DNA of 31,874 nt from Deltaproteobacteria bacterium (GTDB lineage Bacteria > Desulfobacterota > Desulfobacteria > Desulfobacterales > JAUVGT01): assembly GCA_030593645.1 (NCBI GenBank), contig JAUVGT010000003.1, positions 1 to 31,874 on the forward strand. Reading direction: 5' to 3'. Shown here piece after piece: positions 7,302-15,335 of the stretch (its first letter is position 1; the number at the start of each line of letters is the position of its first letter). Made by a program: the position numbers and the translations under genes. Below the pieces are notes generated by a model that was given only the letters and a program-made list of their open reading frames with translations, had not been told where the DNA came from and ran no database searches.

Positions 7302-8996
7302 TCATTCAAGGCCGCCAATATTATTTGCGGTTTCCCTGAGTTTAGTAAAAAGGGAAGCGTATGGGTGTGAAAGGCTGCGCTGGAGTGTTATTACGGCCGG
7401 GCGGATGTATTGTTTAAAGTATGTTTTTTTCATGACATTGCTCAAAAAACCATAGGCGCCGAGTATCTGGAGGTTTCGTGTTAATGTACAATAATAATAT
7501 CCCTTTTTGAATCGCTCCGTGTTAATTTCTATTGTATCAGATAGTTTTTTAATGCAGTAATCCAGCAGTTGACTTTGCATGGAGGTGGAAAGTTCCACAT
7601 AAGGATCAATCAAAAGTGATGCCAGATCATATTGTATGGGACCAAGACGGCCGCCCTGGAAATCAATGAAATAGTACTTACCGTTTTTTAACATAATATT
7701 CCTGGACTGCATGTCCCGGTGCATGAATCCGTTGGTTGAAAACGACAGGGCTTTTTCAGCAAGAATATGGAATTCATCTTTAAAATCTTTATACTGAAGG
7801 CTGTACCCCAGGTGTTTTTGCAAAAAGGCTTCAACAAAATAACGGCATTCATTTTCAAGAATCATTTCCCTGCTGTAGATGTCCGTCTGAAAGGTCCAGG
7901 CCGTATCGAAGTTTTTTGCGCCGGAAATAGACATTTTAATCAGAGATTTTATGACAGATTTATAATGATCCATTATGGTTTCTGTTGTTTTTGAATTACG
8001 GACAGCGGATTGGAGATCATGATCACCCAGATCTTCCATGAAGACCAATCCGGAAAATCGATCCCCAAGAAAGATTTTAGGAACAGGAATACCCGCCGCA
8101 TACAGGTGCCTGCCGATTGAAATAAACGAATCGACTTCAGCAACTGGTTTATCATTTCTGATGCCATGATCCGCCATAATCAAGGATCGATCTTTTGAAG
8201 CCAGGCGGTACCAGGTTCTGCCGGAACCGTCTCCTTTCAATTTTGTACGTGAAATCTTTTCAGATGAAGGTTCCTTCCAGGCTGCAGTGAATGCATGATA
8301 TGATGTTTTTTTATACACCGCCTCCATGTAGCTTGCAGGTGTACCGACATCGGTCCAGTAATGGTTTTTTTCTGTATATGCTTTTATTTTACGGCCGGTT
8401 GACATCATATCTCGAAATGCATTGATGCTGCTGTAAAAAGATCCTTTCGGAATAAAGTCGAGGATTTCAGGATCAAGCACCTGTATCCCGGTAAACGCCA
8501 ATTTTTTCAGATTCATTTGGTTTCCGACCCTATCCTTTTGACTAAAACCCTTGATAAATTTCTTTTTGTCGATGGAAACAAAATTGAAGTCAGGGCAGTG
8601 ATGGAGTACAAGCGTGGCGGGATGATTATGACTCATGTGGAATTCATAGACTTTTTTTAGATCTATATCAGTGATGATATCACTGTTGATAACGATAAAT
8701 GGTCTCTGTTCCCAGAAGTCGGTAATATTCCTGATCGCACCGCCGGTGCCCAGGATTTTGGGTTCAAACCGGGTATAAACCGGTATCGGATATTCCCTGT
8801 TCTTTAAATAATTATCGATATCGTCAGCGAGATGATGCGTATTAACGGTTATGGCTTCACAGCCTGCTTTGATAAGATTTTCGATTGTAATATCAAGCAG
8901 AGGCCTGCCCGCGATGGGAAACAACGGCTTGGGTGTTTTTTCAGTATAGGGTAGAAGGCGTGTGCCAAAACCTGCCGCGAGTATTAATGCTTTCAT
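7302..8996 (-). CDS. Fusion of MurU-like nucleotidyltransferase and AmgK-like sugar kinase
   Basis: A 564-residue two-domain protein. Residues 1-230 are a sugar-1-phosphate nucleotidyltransferase: LAAGFGTRLLPYTEKTPKPL (6-25), NTHHLADDI (52-60), VINSD (102-106) and YWTDVGTPASYMEA. Residues about 260-560 are an aminoglycoside-phosphotransferase-fold kinase of the AmgK/COG3178 kind: VFMEDLGDHDLQ, the catalytic loop HRDMQSRN (426-433) and IDFQGGRLGPIQYDLASLL with D445. In Pseudomonas, separate AmgK and MurU convert MurNAc to MurNAc-1-P and then UDP-MurNAc in peptidoglycan recycling; the fusion would couple these steps. That substrate is an inference: GlcNAc, mannose or another sugar is possible. 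It starts 14 bp after the interrupted plsB copy and was probably cotranscribed with it; its Shine-Dalgarno is weak. The last bases overlap a 60-codon open frame that I reject. Confidence 0.8.
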   Translation of the reverse strand: MKALILAAGFGTRLLPYTEKTPKPLFPIAGRPLLDITIENLIKAGCEAITVNTHHLADDIDNYLKNREYPIPVYTRFEPKILGTGGAIRNITDFWEQRPFIVINSDIITDIDLKKVYEFHMSHNHPATLVLHHCPDFNFVSIDKKKFIKGFSQKDRVGNQMNLKKLAFTGIQVLDPEILDFIPKGSFYSSINAFRDMMSTGRKIKAYTEKNHYWTDVGTPASYMEAVYKKTSYHAFTAAWKEPSSEKISRTKLKGDGSGRTWYRLASKDRSLIMADHGIRNDKPVAEVDSFISIGRHLYAAGIPVPKIFLGDRFSGLVFMEDLGDHDLQSAVRNSKTTETIMDHYKSVIKSLIKMSISGAKNFDTAWTFQTDIYSREMILENECRYFVEAFLQKHLGYSLQYKDFKDEFHILAEKALSFSTNGFMHRDMQSRNIMLKNGKYYFIDFQGGRLGPIQYDLASLLIDPYVELSTSMQSQLLDYCIKKLSDTIEINTERFKKGYYYCTLTRNLQILGAYGFLSNVMKKTYFKQYIRPAVITLQRSLSHPYASLFTKLRETANNIGGLE

Positions 8997-9010
8997 ATTT
9001 ATACAGTCAA

Positions 9011-10045
9011 CTATTTAGATTTAAAAATGTTCAGATATTTTTGAATGGTGTTTTTATAATCAGTAATCTTTTTTTTATCATCCGAGCCCCGGATACCATT
9101 TCGGGTATAAAAATCAACAGCATTCTGATAATTGATGCTGGAAAGTGCTTCCATGCATTCAATTTGATTTTGCCTGAACATTTCTGCTCCCAGGGACTGG
9201 ATTTTGTTCAGACGATCTTCCGGTTTCATTGAATTTCTTTTATATCGTTCGAAAAAGTTTAATGTGATCAAGTAGGACTCAAAATAGGCTTTCAGGAAAG
9301 ATGAGAAGAACTTCAGTTTCCTGTTACCTGCCGCGGTGGTATGATACGTATCTGGAAGGGTTGGATGCGGAACAATGACAGAATTATTGATAAACCCCTT
9401 AATTGTTTTTCTGACAAGATATTCATAGGTATGGTCAATATTACTCGTAAATTCATTGATAAACATGTTTACAAGAATGATGTAGTCATCATAAAGATCT
9501 TTTGCTGTAAATTGTTCTGTTTCCATGTTCAAAATAATGAGTGCGGAGTAAGCCGCGGGTATGAAAAAACTGACCACATTGTTTTTATAGTATTCAAGGT
9601 TAGATCTTTTGTTTTCATTAATTTTATACAGAATACCCGGACTGCTTTTTTCCCGGTAAATAACTATTTTTTCAATAAACTTCCGTTGAACAAAATGTTC
9701 CAGTATATGTTTTAACACACGCTCCGGGTCTTTTCGCAGTGTATCGGCGAGCTCGAATTTGTGTGTTATCAGATGATTTAATAGAATTGTTAAATTGATA
9801 TTAATCTGATCATAAGTAAATTTGTGATATGAATTGTTTAAAATTGCACTTGCTGCCAGAGAATAAGGTGTCGCAACAGAAACTTCTTCGATGGCGGAAA
9901 TAATTCTGTGCCCCAGCTCGCGGCATAATATATTCTGTTCTTTTGATGTCATCTCGTGAATCGTTGAGTTGTTCTTTATCAGAAGATCCTGCAGAGAAAA
10001 CGGTTCATGAAAATTGATATAGATTTTTCCATATTTTTTTTTCAA
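9011..10045 (-). CDS. C-terminal part of the interrupted PlsB-like acyltransferase
   Basis: A 344-residue frame equivalent to the last third of the intact PlsB paralogue: KYGKIYINFHEPFSLQDL matches RYGKVYIQFHDPLSINDL, and the match continues to the end. Its first possible start is TTG at 10045, with an AAGGA element 11 bases upstream, so reinitiation after the TAA is conceivable. On its own it has no acyltransferase motif. The stop is 14 bp before the nucleotidyltransferase-kinase fusion gene. Confidence 0.5.
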   Translation of the reverse strand: MKKKYGKIYINFHEPFSLQDLLIKNNSTIHEMTSKEQNILCRELGHRIISAIEEVSVATPYSLAASAILNNSYHKFTYDQININLTILLNHLITHKFELADTLRKDPERVLKHILEHFVQRKFIEKIVIYREKSSPGILYKINENKRSNLEYYKNNVVSFFIPAAYSALIILNMETEQFTAKDLYDDYIILVNMFINEFTSNIDHTYEYLVRKTIKGFINNSVIVPHPTLPDTYHTTAAGNRKLKFFSSFLKAYFESYLITLNFFERYKRNSMKPEDRLNKIQSLGAEMFRQNQIECMEALSSINYQNAVDFYTRNGIRGSDDKKKITDYKNTIQKYLNIFKSK

Positions 10046-10069
10046 AAATTTTCTTATCCTTAAGAACTG

Positions 10070-11650
10070 TTAGAGGTTTTCCGGCTTTTTTTCTCCCCCC
10101 TTTATCTCGTTAAGATACGAGTCTTCTTCCGGTACCCTGTCATACCCGATATAGATTGGAGCAAATATCATATCATCGCATGCGCCAGCTTTATAAGCAT
10201 TCAGAAGTATGGAAAGAAAACCAAGCTTGGGCGCGATCAGTTTGCCCGTTCGGCTCCTTCCACCTTCAAAAAAAAGTTCCAGATTAAAACCTTCTTTGAG
10301 CAGCATATATATGTATTCTGAAAATACTTTGGTATAAAATACAGCTCCTCCAAATGATCGTCTGATGGAAAATGCTCCGCCCCGTCGTAAAATCCATCCA
10401 AGCGGCCAGAAAAACAGGTTTTTACCGGCAACACCGTGAGGGCACGGCATATCATAATTTGAAAGGATATAAGGAAGAATAAGATAATCAATATGAGATT
10501 TATGGCAGGGGATCAGTATTAGAGGCCCCCGTTGTGACATTTTTTTTACCTTGCTCAATCCGTCACGATCGATCGCGACACCGTCAAACATACTGTTTAA
10601 AAACCAGCTTACAATACTCGAAGCGATCCTGATAAAGCCGGTATTGTATGTGGCAGCTATTTCATCCAGGTATGAGTTGGCCTGTTTATGAATGGTTTTT
10701 AAAGGTACATTCCGCTTTTGCGAATAGTTTTCCATAAAGAGGCGGAGCCTGTCATTTGTAAGAATACTTTCCCGGAGTTCTTCCCTGGATTTAAGCACAG
10801 GCCCTGTAATACTTCTCCGGTGGTGGTTCAGCTGAAAAAGAAGATTGCGCCGCAATATCAACGCCCGGAGCCTGATATTTTTTTCCTTGATATCGGTTTG
10901 AATAATGAACTTTTTAAGGTTGATGGGTTGGGATATTTCCGCGAAAATTTTTCCTCGATTTTTTAATAGATTGACGGTTCGCCTGATTCTACCGGGCTTC
11001 TGTTCCGTGCCGAATATAATATCGAGAAATGTCGGGACAGACCGTTGAGCGTTTTTACTGAAGAACATGAGCTGCGGAACAATGATAATGGGGCGATTCA
11101 TCGATTCCTGCATTTCAAGAAGATACTGCAGGGGGTCTGTTTTTTCTTTTACAAATCTCTGGTAGAATCCTTTTTTTCTGACAAGAGAGAGCATGCCGGT
11201 ACGCCCATTGAGCAGCTCGTTTTTTATATAGCCACTTTCGTATGGATCAGGCAGAGAAAAATTTTTAATGATATACGCGGTCTTGAATATAAAAATTTTG
11301 AAAAGCCGTGAAACCGACTGCCAGGTGATGGTTTTGTAATCAAATCCGATTTCAGGAAAAGGGAGACCTTCATCATTAAATCGGGAATAAGAAAACAGGT
11401 ATTCAAAATGACTATGGAGTTTGTTTACATAGACAACGACGGCTTTTTCGGGGATTTGTCTTATAATATCAAGCTGTTCTCTATTTATTTTTATACCTGA
11501 AAAATACAGATTAAGTATGGCAGGTGAAAAAATGCCAACCTGTCCAGGCAGAAAGCATGCGTGGTGGTTATATGTATCCTGGACGCAGGAATTGATCCAT
11601 TTTCTGAGGGAACTCCTGTTGTGTGTCGGTTCTGATTTTTTTTGTAACAT
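10070..11650 (-). CDS. N-terminal part of the interrupted PlsB-like acyltransferase
   Basis: The 526-residue open part of the interrupted gene, ending EKKPENL at the TAA. It contains the N-terminal helical region and the complete acyltransferase domain with HX4D (H383, D388) and the glycerol-phosphate-binding EGGRSRTG block. It could fold as a truncated enzyme, but known PlsB proteins carry a long C-terminal region after this domain, so activity is uncertain. The ATG at 11650 has only a weak Shine-Dalgarno. The N-terminus aligns with the intact copy (QDTYNHHACFLP versus DDTYNHYTCYLP). Confidence 0.6.
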   Translation of the reverse strand: MLQKKSEPTHNRSSLRKWINSCVQDTYNHHACFLPGQVGIFSPAILNLYFSGIKINREQLDIIRQIPEKAVVVYVNKLHSHFEYLFSYSRFNDEGLPFPEIGFDYKTITWQSVSRLFKIFIFKTAYIIKNFSLPDPYESGYIKNELLNGRTGMLSLVRKKGFYQRFVKEKTDPLQYLLEMQESMNRPIIIVPQLMFFSKNAQRSVPTFLDIIFGTEQKPGRIRRTVNLLKNRGKIFAEISQPINLKKFIIQTDIKEKNIRLRALILRRNLLFQLNHHRRSITGPVLKSREELRESILTNDRLRLFMENYSQKRNVPLKTIHKQANSYLDEIAATYNTGFIRIASSIVSWFLNSMFDGVAIDRDGLSKVKKMSQRGPLILIPCHKSHIDYLILPYILSNYDMPCPHGVAGKNLFFWPLGWILRRGGAFSIRRSFGGAVFYTKVFSEYIYMLLKEGFNLELFFEGGRSRTGKLIAPKLGFLSILLNAYKAGACDDMIFAPIYIGYDRVPEEDSYLNEIKGGEKKPENL

Positions 11651-11681
11651 TATTGATGATTTCTTTAAAAGTCCGTTTTCC

Positions 11682-11752
11682 CGTCATACCGGCGGAGGCC
11701 GGAGTCCAGAAGTATATGAAATTAATGGATTTCAGTCTCCGTCGGTATGACG
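11682..11752. repeat. REP-like imperfect inverted repeat (REPIN-type)
   Basis: Left arm 11682-11708 and right arm 11726-11752 are imperfect inverted copies (27 bp each, 17-bp spacer), both starting CGTCATACCG at their outer ends. The left arm itself contains a CCGGC GGAG GCCGG hairpin. This resembles the widespread extragenic palindromes beginning GTCATTCCGGCG. It lies just upstream of the interrupted plsB copy. No adjacent REP-associated transposase is present. Confidence 0.65.
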
Positions 11753-11863
11753 CTATAGAAGATTTTGATATCTTAATCAATGTGTGTCTTATCAGAAATC
11801 TCTGGGATTGGGAATGGAAATATTGTTTTTGAGGGGTGTAATTAAAAGTAATGGGTTAAAAAA

Positions 11864-12000
11864 TGACGGTTTCGTAATCCGCCGTAGGCGGACCAACTTC
11901 TGCGTTGTGCTGCATTTCGCAATCATTCAACGTACTATAAGTACGCTTCATGATTACGAAATTTGCACGCCTTGAATTTGAACTTTTTACGAAACCGTCA
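11864..12000. repeat. MITE-like palindromic repeat, complete copy 1
   Basis: 137 bp bounded by a perfect 14-bp terminal inverted repeat TGACGGTTTCGTAA. The inner part is also a long imperfect palindrome centred on CGTACTATAAGTACG, so the single strand can fold into one extended hairpin. A near-identical copy in opposite orientation lies at 18580-18706, a partial copy at 28313 and end fragments at 18555 and 20682. No protein is encoded, so mobilisation would be in trans. The element occupies much of the 588-bp gene-free stretch 11651-12238. Confidence 0.8.
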
Positions 12001-12111
12001 AAAATAGAGTAAAAATAGATATATATTGAAAGCGAAATCATCTCAAAACAGTCAAGCCTGATAAAACAATTCGATTTTATCGCACATCTGCATGCATACG
12101 ATTTTTAGCCG

Positions 12112-12133
12112 CTTCCAATCATCTGATTAGAAG
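12112..12133. other. Imperfect palindrome upstream of the ABC operon
   Basis: CTTCCAATCA (12112-12121), TC, TGATTAGAAG (12124-12133): 10-bp arms with one mismatch and a 2-bp centre. It ends 27 bp before the predicted -35 box, the place expected for an activator or regulator dimer site. No regulator gene is adjacent. Confidence 0.4.
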
Positions 12134-12159
12134 AAAAAGAAATAATTTCGTGGTTTTTC

Positions 12160-12188
12160 TTTACCAATCCTAAATAGAATTATATTAT
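12160..12188 (+). promoter_or_regulatory. Sigma70-type promoter of the ABC/START operon
   Basis: TTTACC (12160-12165), 17-bp spacer, TATTAT (12183-12188). The implied start near 12195 leaves a 44-base leader and the strong AGGAAGGA Shine-Dalgarno at 12225-12232. An alternative TTGACC at 12195 would put the -10 almost on the Shine-Dalgarno and is less likely. Confidence 0.4.
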
Positions 12189-12238
12189 TAGATATTGACC
12201 ATAAGTGGTATCCATTAACATATTAGGAAGGAACAAAC

Positions 12239-13171
12239 ATGATTGATGTCAAGAATCTTTATTTTGATTATCCCGGTGTTCGGGCGCTTGATAATGTTTC
12301 CTTTTCTGTAAAAGCCGGTAATATTACCGCACTGGTCGGACCCAACGGGGCTGGGAAGACCACTTTACTGCGCTGTCTTGCCGGGCTTGAACAACCCTTT
12401 TCCGGATCGATCCAGGTTGAAAATACGGATGTGCTCAAAGAACCGCGTGAATGTCATCGAAAAGTCGGGTTTCTTTCAGATTTTTTCGGTCTTTATGAAG
12501 AACTGACCGTAGAAAAGTGTATTTGTTACTCCGCACTTTCACATGGGCACTCGCCGGATGGTTACCTATCGGCGGCAAAACTCGCGGCTGAACGTCTTAA
12601 TCTCTCAGACCGGTTAAACACAAAAGCCGGGGAGCTTTCCAGGGGATTAAGGCAAAAACTGGCGATCGCTCAGGCCATCGTTCATGAGCCAAAGATACTG
12701 CTGCTTGATGAACCCGCCTCCGGGCTTGATCCTGAAGCCCGGGCCGATTTGGCGGAACTGTTTATTCGTCTCAGTGATCAGGGTATTACTCTTATTGTTT
12801 CATCTCATATTTTGGCCGAACTGGATGAGTATTCTACAGATATGATTATTTTGAAAAACGGAAAAATTATATCTCATGAAATTATTGGCCAGGAGTCAGA
12901 ATCAGCGGTATTATTAAAATTAACCTTAACGAAAGTTGTGGATTCACTTCACGACGTTTTAACTGAAGTGGATCATGTGACTGATATTAAAATCGATGGT
13001 GCTACTGCCTGTTTCAGCTATGTAAAAGATCCTTTTGCTCAGCACTTGCTTTTAAAAGACTTGATTTTACGCGATTTACCGATCATGTCATTTGTTCAGG
13101 AAAAAGTAGATATGCAGAATGCTTATCTTGATACAGTAAAGGTTAAAACCGAAGCCGGGGAGGGAATATAA
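12239..13171 (+). CDS. ABC transporter ATP-binding protein
   Basis: A 310-residue cytoplasmic ATPase that would energise the membrane protein encoded next. Walker A GPNGAGKT (34-41), signature LSRGLRQK (133-140), Walker B ILLLDE (153-158) and the switch His in IVSSH are all present, so it should be active. The LSRGL form of the signature and the ABC-2-type partner suggest a CcmA/Nod/drug-export type exporter. About 80 residues after the nucleotide-binding domain form a C-terminal extension of unknown role. The start is set by AGGAAGGA six bases upstream. The last base of its stop codon coincides with the first base of the permease start, a translational-coupling arrangement. Substrate unknown. 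Confidence 0.9.
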   Translation: MIDVKNLYFDYPGVRALDNVSFSVKAGNITALVGPNGAGKTTLLRCLAGLEQPFSGSIQVENTDVLKEPRECHRKVGFLSDFFGLYEELTVEKCICYSALSHGHSPDGYLSAAKLAAERLNLSDRLNTKAGELSRGLRQKLAIAQAIVHEPKILLLDEPASGLDPEARADLAELFIRLSDQGITLIVSSHILAELDEYSTDMIILKNGKIISHEIIGQESESAVLLKLTLTKVVDSLHDVLTEVDHVTDIKIDGATACFSYVKDPFAQHLLLKDLILRDLPIMSFVQEKVDMQNAYLDTVKVKTEAGEGI

Positions 13172-14529
13172 TGAGAATTAAAATCAACCCTGAACTTCAG
13201 CGAAATATATGGCTGGAAATATCAACACATCGGCTTATTGGTATGCCACTGGGGCTTGCCGCTCTATTTCTCCTGGTATTCTTTCTAAATCAATTGAAAG
13301 TTGATAATTCCCTGGCCGGTTTCGGTTTAGGTTTTTTCTGGGCCATATCAATCCTGTGGGGTTCCCGGTTGGCATCTGAATCAGTGCTGTCGGAAATAAA
13401 AGATCGAACCTGGGATAGTCAGCGAATGTCAACCCTTGGACCATGGTCAATGACATGGGGAAAATTATTGGGGAGTACCATATTTACCTGGTACGGGGGG
13501 ATTTTTTGCCTTTTGATTTATGGATTCAGTGCTGAAAATAATCCGGCTTATCGGACAATCCTGGTTATTATTATCTATATTTTAGGCGGGCTGCTGAGCC
13601 ATTCAATCGGGCTTTTGGCCAGTTTGACCGGTTTATTGAAAAAAAGAATCTATGACCGGTCGCTAACTGCCAGCTACCTGGTATTGGCAATTATTGTTGT
13701 TTCACCTGTTTTAGCCATTTCAGTTCAGGATGAAATCAAACCGTATTGGTATGGTACCAATTTTGATAATCTTGTTTTTACTCTGGGGTCATTATTAATA
13801 TTCACCACCTGGGCGGTTATCGGTATTTATCGTTTAATGCGCTCTGAACTACAGTTGAAATGTTCTCCATGGGTATGGGTTTCATTTCAGATTTTCCTGC
13901 TTTTTTACTGTGCAGGTTTTATCAACAGTCCGATGTTTAAGAGCACTGAGATTCTTCCGGCCAGGGTTGTTTTTTCTTTCGCTCTTTCTGTCGCATTGTC
14001 TTATCTGACTATATTTTCTGACAAAAAAGATGCAGTTCAGATCAGACGAGTTATGCAGTACATGAAAAACAGGTTATGGCGTATGGCTTTGAATCATTTG
14101 CCTTATTGGGTATTTTCGTTATCGATTGTATTTATACTATCATTGGTGGCCATTTATGTGATCAATGAGGGCTATGATATAAAAGATGGGGTAAGCAATT
14201 TTCAATTGTTTATCCTTTCAGTTTTATTTTTTCTGATACGTGATATAGGGATTATTCTGTTTTTCAATTTTGCCAAAAATCATAAACGGGCCGACATGGC
14301 GTGTATCTTCTATTTTGTTGTATTATACGGAATCTTGCCCGGAATATTGGCAACTCTGGATATACACTCCATAACCGTTTTATTTTGGCCGCGATTTGAT
14401 GACCTGGCAGGGTTCAGCTTACTGGCAGGAATAATTGAGGTTTTTATTTTTTCTATTTTTGTACTGAAGAGGTGGAGAGTGAATTTTGCCGGGGAAGACA
14501 TATTAATGCCCATTGCCGATGAAATCTAA
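13171..14529 (+). CDS. ABC-2-type transporter permease
   Basis: A 452-residue integral membrane protein with about 12 hydrophobic segments (for example ALFLLVFFLNQL, TILVIIIYILGGLLSHSIG and FQLFILSVLFFLIRDIGIILF). It has no ATPase motif and directly follows the ATPase gene, overlapping it by one base, so it is the membrane partner. Between segments 2 and 3 the stretch SVLSEIKDRTWDSQRMSTL resembles the conserved cytoplasmic loop after the second membrane helix of ABC-2 exporters. Its end overlaps the START-like gene by 11 bp. Substrate unknown; the neighbours (exported START-like protein, PlsB copies) hint at a lipid or hydrophobic compound, which is an inference. Confidence 0.85.
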   Translation: MRIKINPELQRNIWLEISTHRLIGMPLGLAALFLLVFFLNQLKVDNSLAGFGLGFFWAISILWGSRLASESVLSEIKDRTWDSQRMSTLGPWSMTWGKLLGSTIFTWYGGIFCLLIYGFSAENNPAYRTILVIIIYILGGLLSHSIGLLASLTGLLKKRIYDRSLTASYLVLAIIVVSPVLAISVQDEIKPYWYGTNFDNLVFTLGSLLIFTTWAVIGIYRLMRSELQLKCSPWVWVSFQIFLLFYCAGFINSPMFKSTEILPARVVFSFALSVALSYLTIFSDKKDAVQIRRVMQYMKNRLWRMALNHLPYWVFSLSIVFILSLVAIYVINEGYDIKDGVSNFQLFILSVLFFLIRDIGIILFFNFAKNHKRADMACIFYFVVLYGILPGILATLDIHSITVLFWPRFDDLAGFSLLAGIIEVFIFSIFVLKRWRVNFAGEDILMPIADEI

Positions 14530-15217
14530 ATTAAAATATTTCATAATCGTATTCTTACTCATTATACCACTACCCATATCCGCTGTTCAGAGCGATTGGC
14601 AATTGGTAAAAAATGCGGATAATATTATCGTATATCGCCGGCAAACCAAAGGTGAGACCACCGGGGAGTTTAAAGCGGTTTGTGAAGTTGATGCCAGGAT
14701 AGAAGAAATCGGTACTGTGCTCGAAAATTTCAGCGGCCAAAAAGAATGGGTGGAATATTTGCTGGAATCCCGATTGGTAAAAACAATGGGTGAAAATGAA
14801 ATGCTGTTATATCATCTGTACGACTTTATCTGGCCGTTACAAAACAGGGATTGCGTGGCCAAAATAACTGTTCAAAAAGATTACAGAACAGGACGTATAA
14901 ATATTATCATGACCGGGATTAAATCAGATGTTGTACCCTTAAAAAGACGGACGGTCAGGATTCCTGAATGGAAAAGTCAGCTGCGGCTGGAATATCTTAA
15001 CAGGGAGCGGACAAGGGTAATATATATTTCTCAATTTGATCTGGGAGGTTATCTGCCCGACTGGCTGGCGTATATACTGAGCCGGGAAATTCCGTATCGT
15101 TTTCTAAAAAGACTCGGTCTTGAAGCCAAGAAAGAAAAATATAAAATGATCGCACAAAAATCGGAATATCGACGGAGAATTGAAGAGGCGATTAAGCTGG
15201 GATATCTTTTAAAATGA
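14519..15217 (+). CDS. Exported START/Bet v1-like domain protein
   Basis: A 232-residue protein with an N-terminal signal peptide (MKSKLKYFIIVFLLIIPLP, likely cut after ISA) and a START-like fold: SDWQLVKNADNIIVYRR, EFKAVCEVDARIEEI, KEWVEYLLESRLV and LYDFIWPLQNRDCVAK match bacterial START-domain proteins that hold lipids or other hydrophobic ligands. It would act in the periplasm. The frame opens with TTG at 14513, but I prefer ATG at 14519, which gives a clean signal peptide and an 11-bp overlap with the permease. As the third gene of the operon it may be a substrate-handling partner of the ABC transporter; this is inferred. Confidence 0.75.
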   Translation: MKSKLKYFIIVFLLIIPLPISAVQSDWQLVKNADNIIVYRRQTKGETTGEFKAVCEVDARIEEIGTVLENFSGQKEWVEYLLESRLVKTMGENEMLLYHLYDFIWPLQNRDCVAKITVQKDYRTGRINIIMTGIKSDVVPLKRRTVRIPEWKSQLRLEYLNRERTRVIYISQFDLGGYLPDWLAYILSREIPYRFLKRLGLEAKKEKYKMIAQKSEYRRRIEEAIKLGYLLK

Positions 15218-15257
15218 GGTACCGGAGGTTGCATCACATAGTACATCGGAGAAAGTC

Positions 15258-15332
15258 ATGAAAATTATCAATAAAATTATTTGGTTAGTAATCTTTTTTT
15301 CATTTATTTTTACGCGAACTCTTAGGGTTTAA
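15258..15332 (+). CDS. Possible 24-residue hydrophobic peptide
   Basis: ATG at 15258 preceded by GGAGAAAG (15248-15255), followed by MKIINKIIWLVIFFSFIFTR and four more residues before TAA. It would be a single membrane segment with a positive N-terminus, 40 bp after the START-like gene on the same strand. It could be a small membrane protein of the operon, or the surviving signal peptide of a gene lost when this junction with plsB formed. Evidence is only the Shine-Dalgarno and composition. Confidence 0.3.
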   Translation: MKIINKIIWLVIFFSFIFTRTLRV

Positions 15333-15335
15333 TAG

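Larger units (their letters stand above)
9011..11650 (-). pseudogene. plsB-like glycerol-3-phosphate acyltransferase copy interrupted by an in-frame TAA
   Basis: Read on one frame from ATG at 11650 to the stop at 9011, this is 879 sense-plus-interrupted codons, the same count as the intact paralogue at 15336-17975. One TAA (10070-10072) splits it into a 526-residue N-terminal part and a 344-residue C-terminal part; the eight codons between read QFLRIRKF, matching QVIRARKF in the paralogue. The N part keeps all acyltransferase motifs: HKSHID (H383, D388), GGAFSIRR, FEGGRSRTGK (E462) and APIYIGYDR. The stop therefore removes only the C-terminal domain. All else is open, so the mutation looks recent, or the two parts are still made. 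The family acylates glycerol-3-phosphate at the inner membrane, the first step of phospholipid synthesis. The entry spans both halves. Confidence 0.85.

Noticed and set aside
7136..7318. A 60-codon minus-strand frame between the fusion gene and mreB
   Set aside because: It overlaps the end of the fusion gene, contains the predicted mreB promoter and leader hairpin, and has no recognisable feature.
10070..10072. Recoding of the plsB stop as selenocysteine or pyrrolysine
   Set aside because: The codon is TAA; selenocysteine uses TGA and pyrrolysine TAG, and the paralogue has Leu at this place.
9011..11650. A frameshift between the two plsB halves
   Set aside because: Both halves are in the same frame, separated by the stop plus eight matching codons, so a nonsense change and not an indel explains the split.
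12195..12224. TTGACC with CATATT as promoter of the ABC operon
   Set aside because: The -10 would abut the Shine-Dalgarno and the transcript would start inside it; the upstream pair at 12160-12188 fits better.
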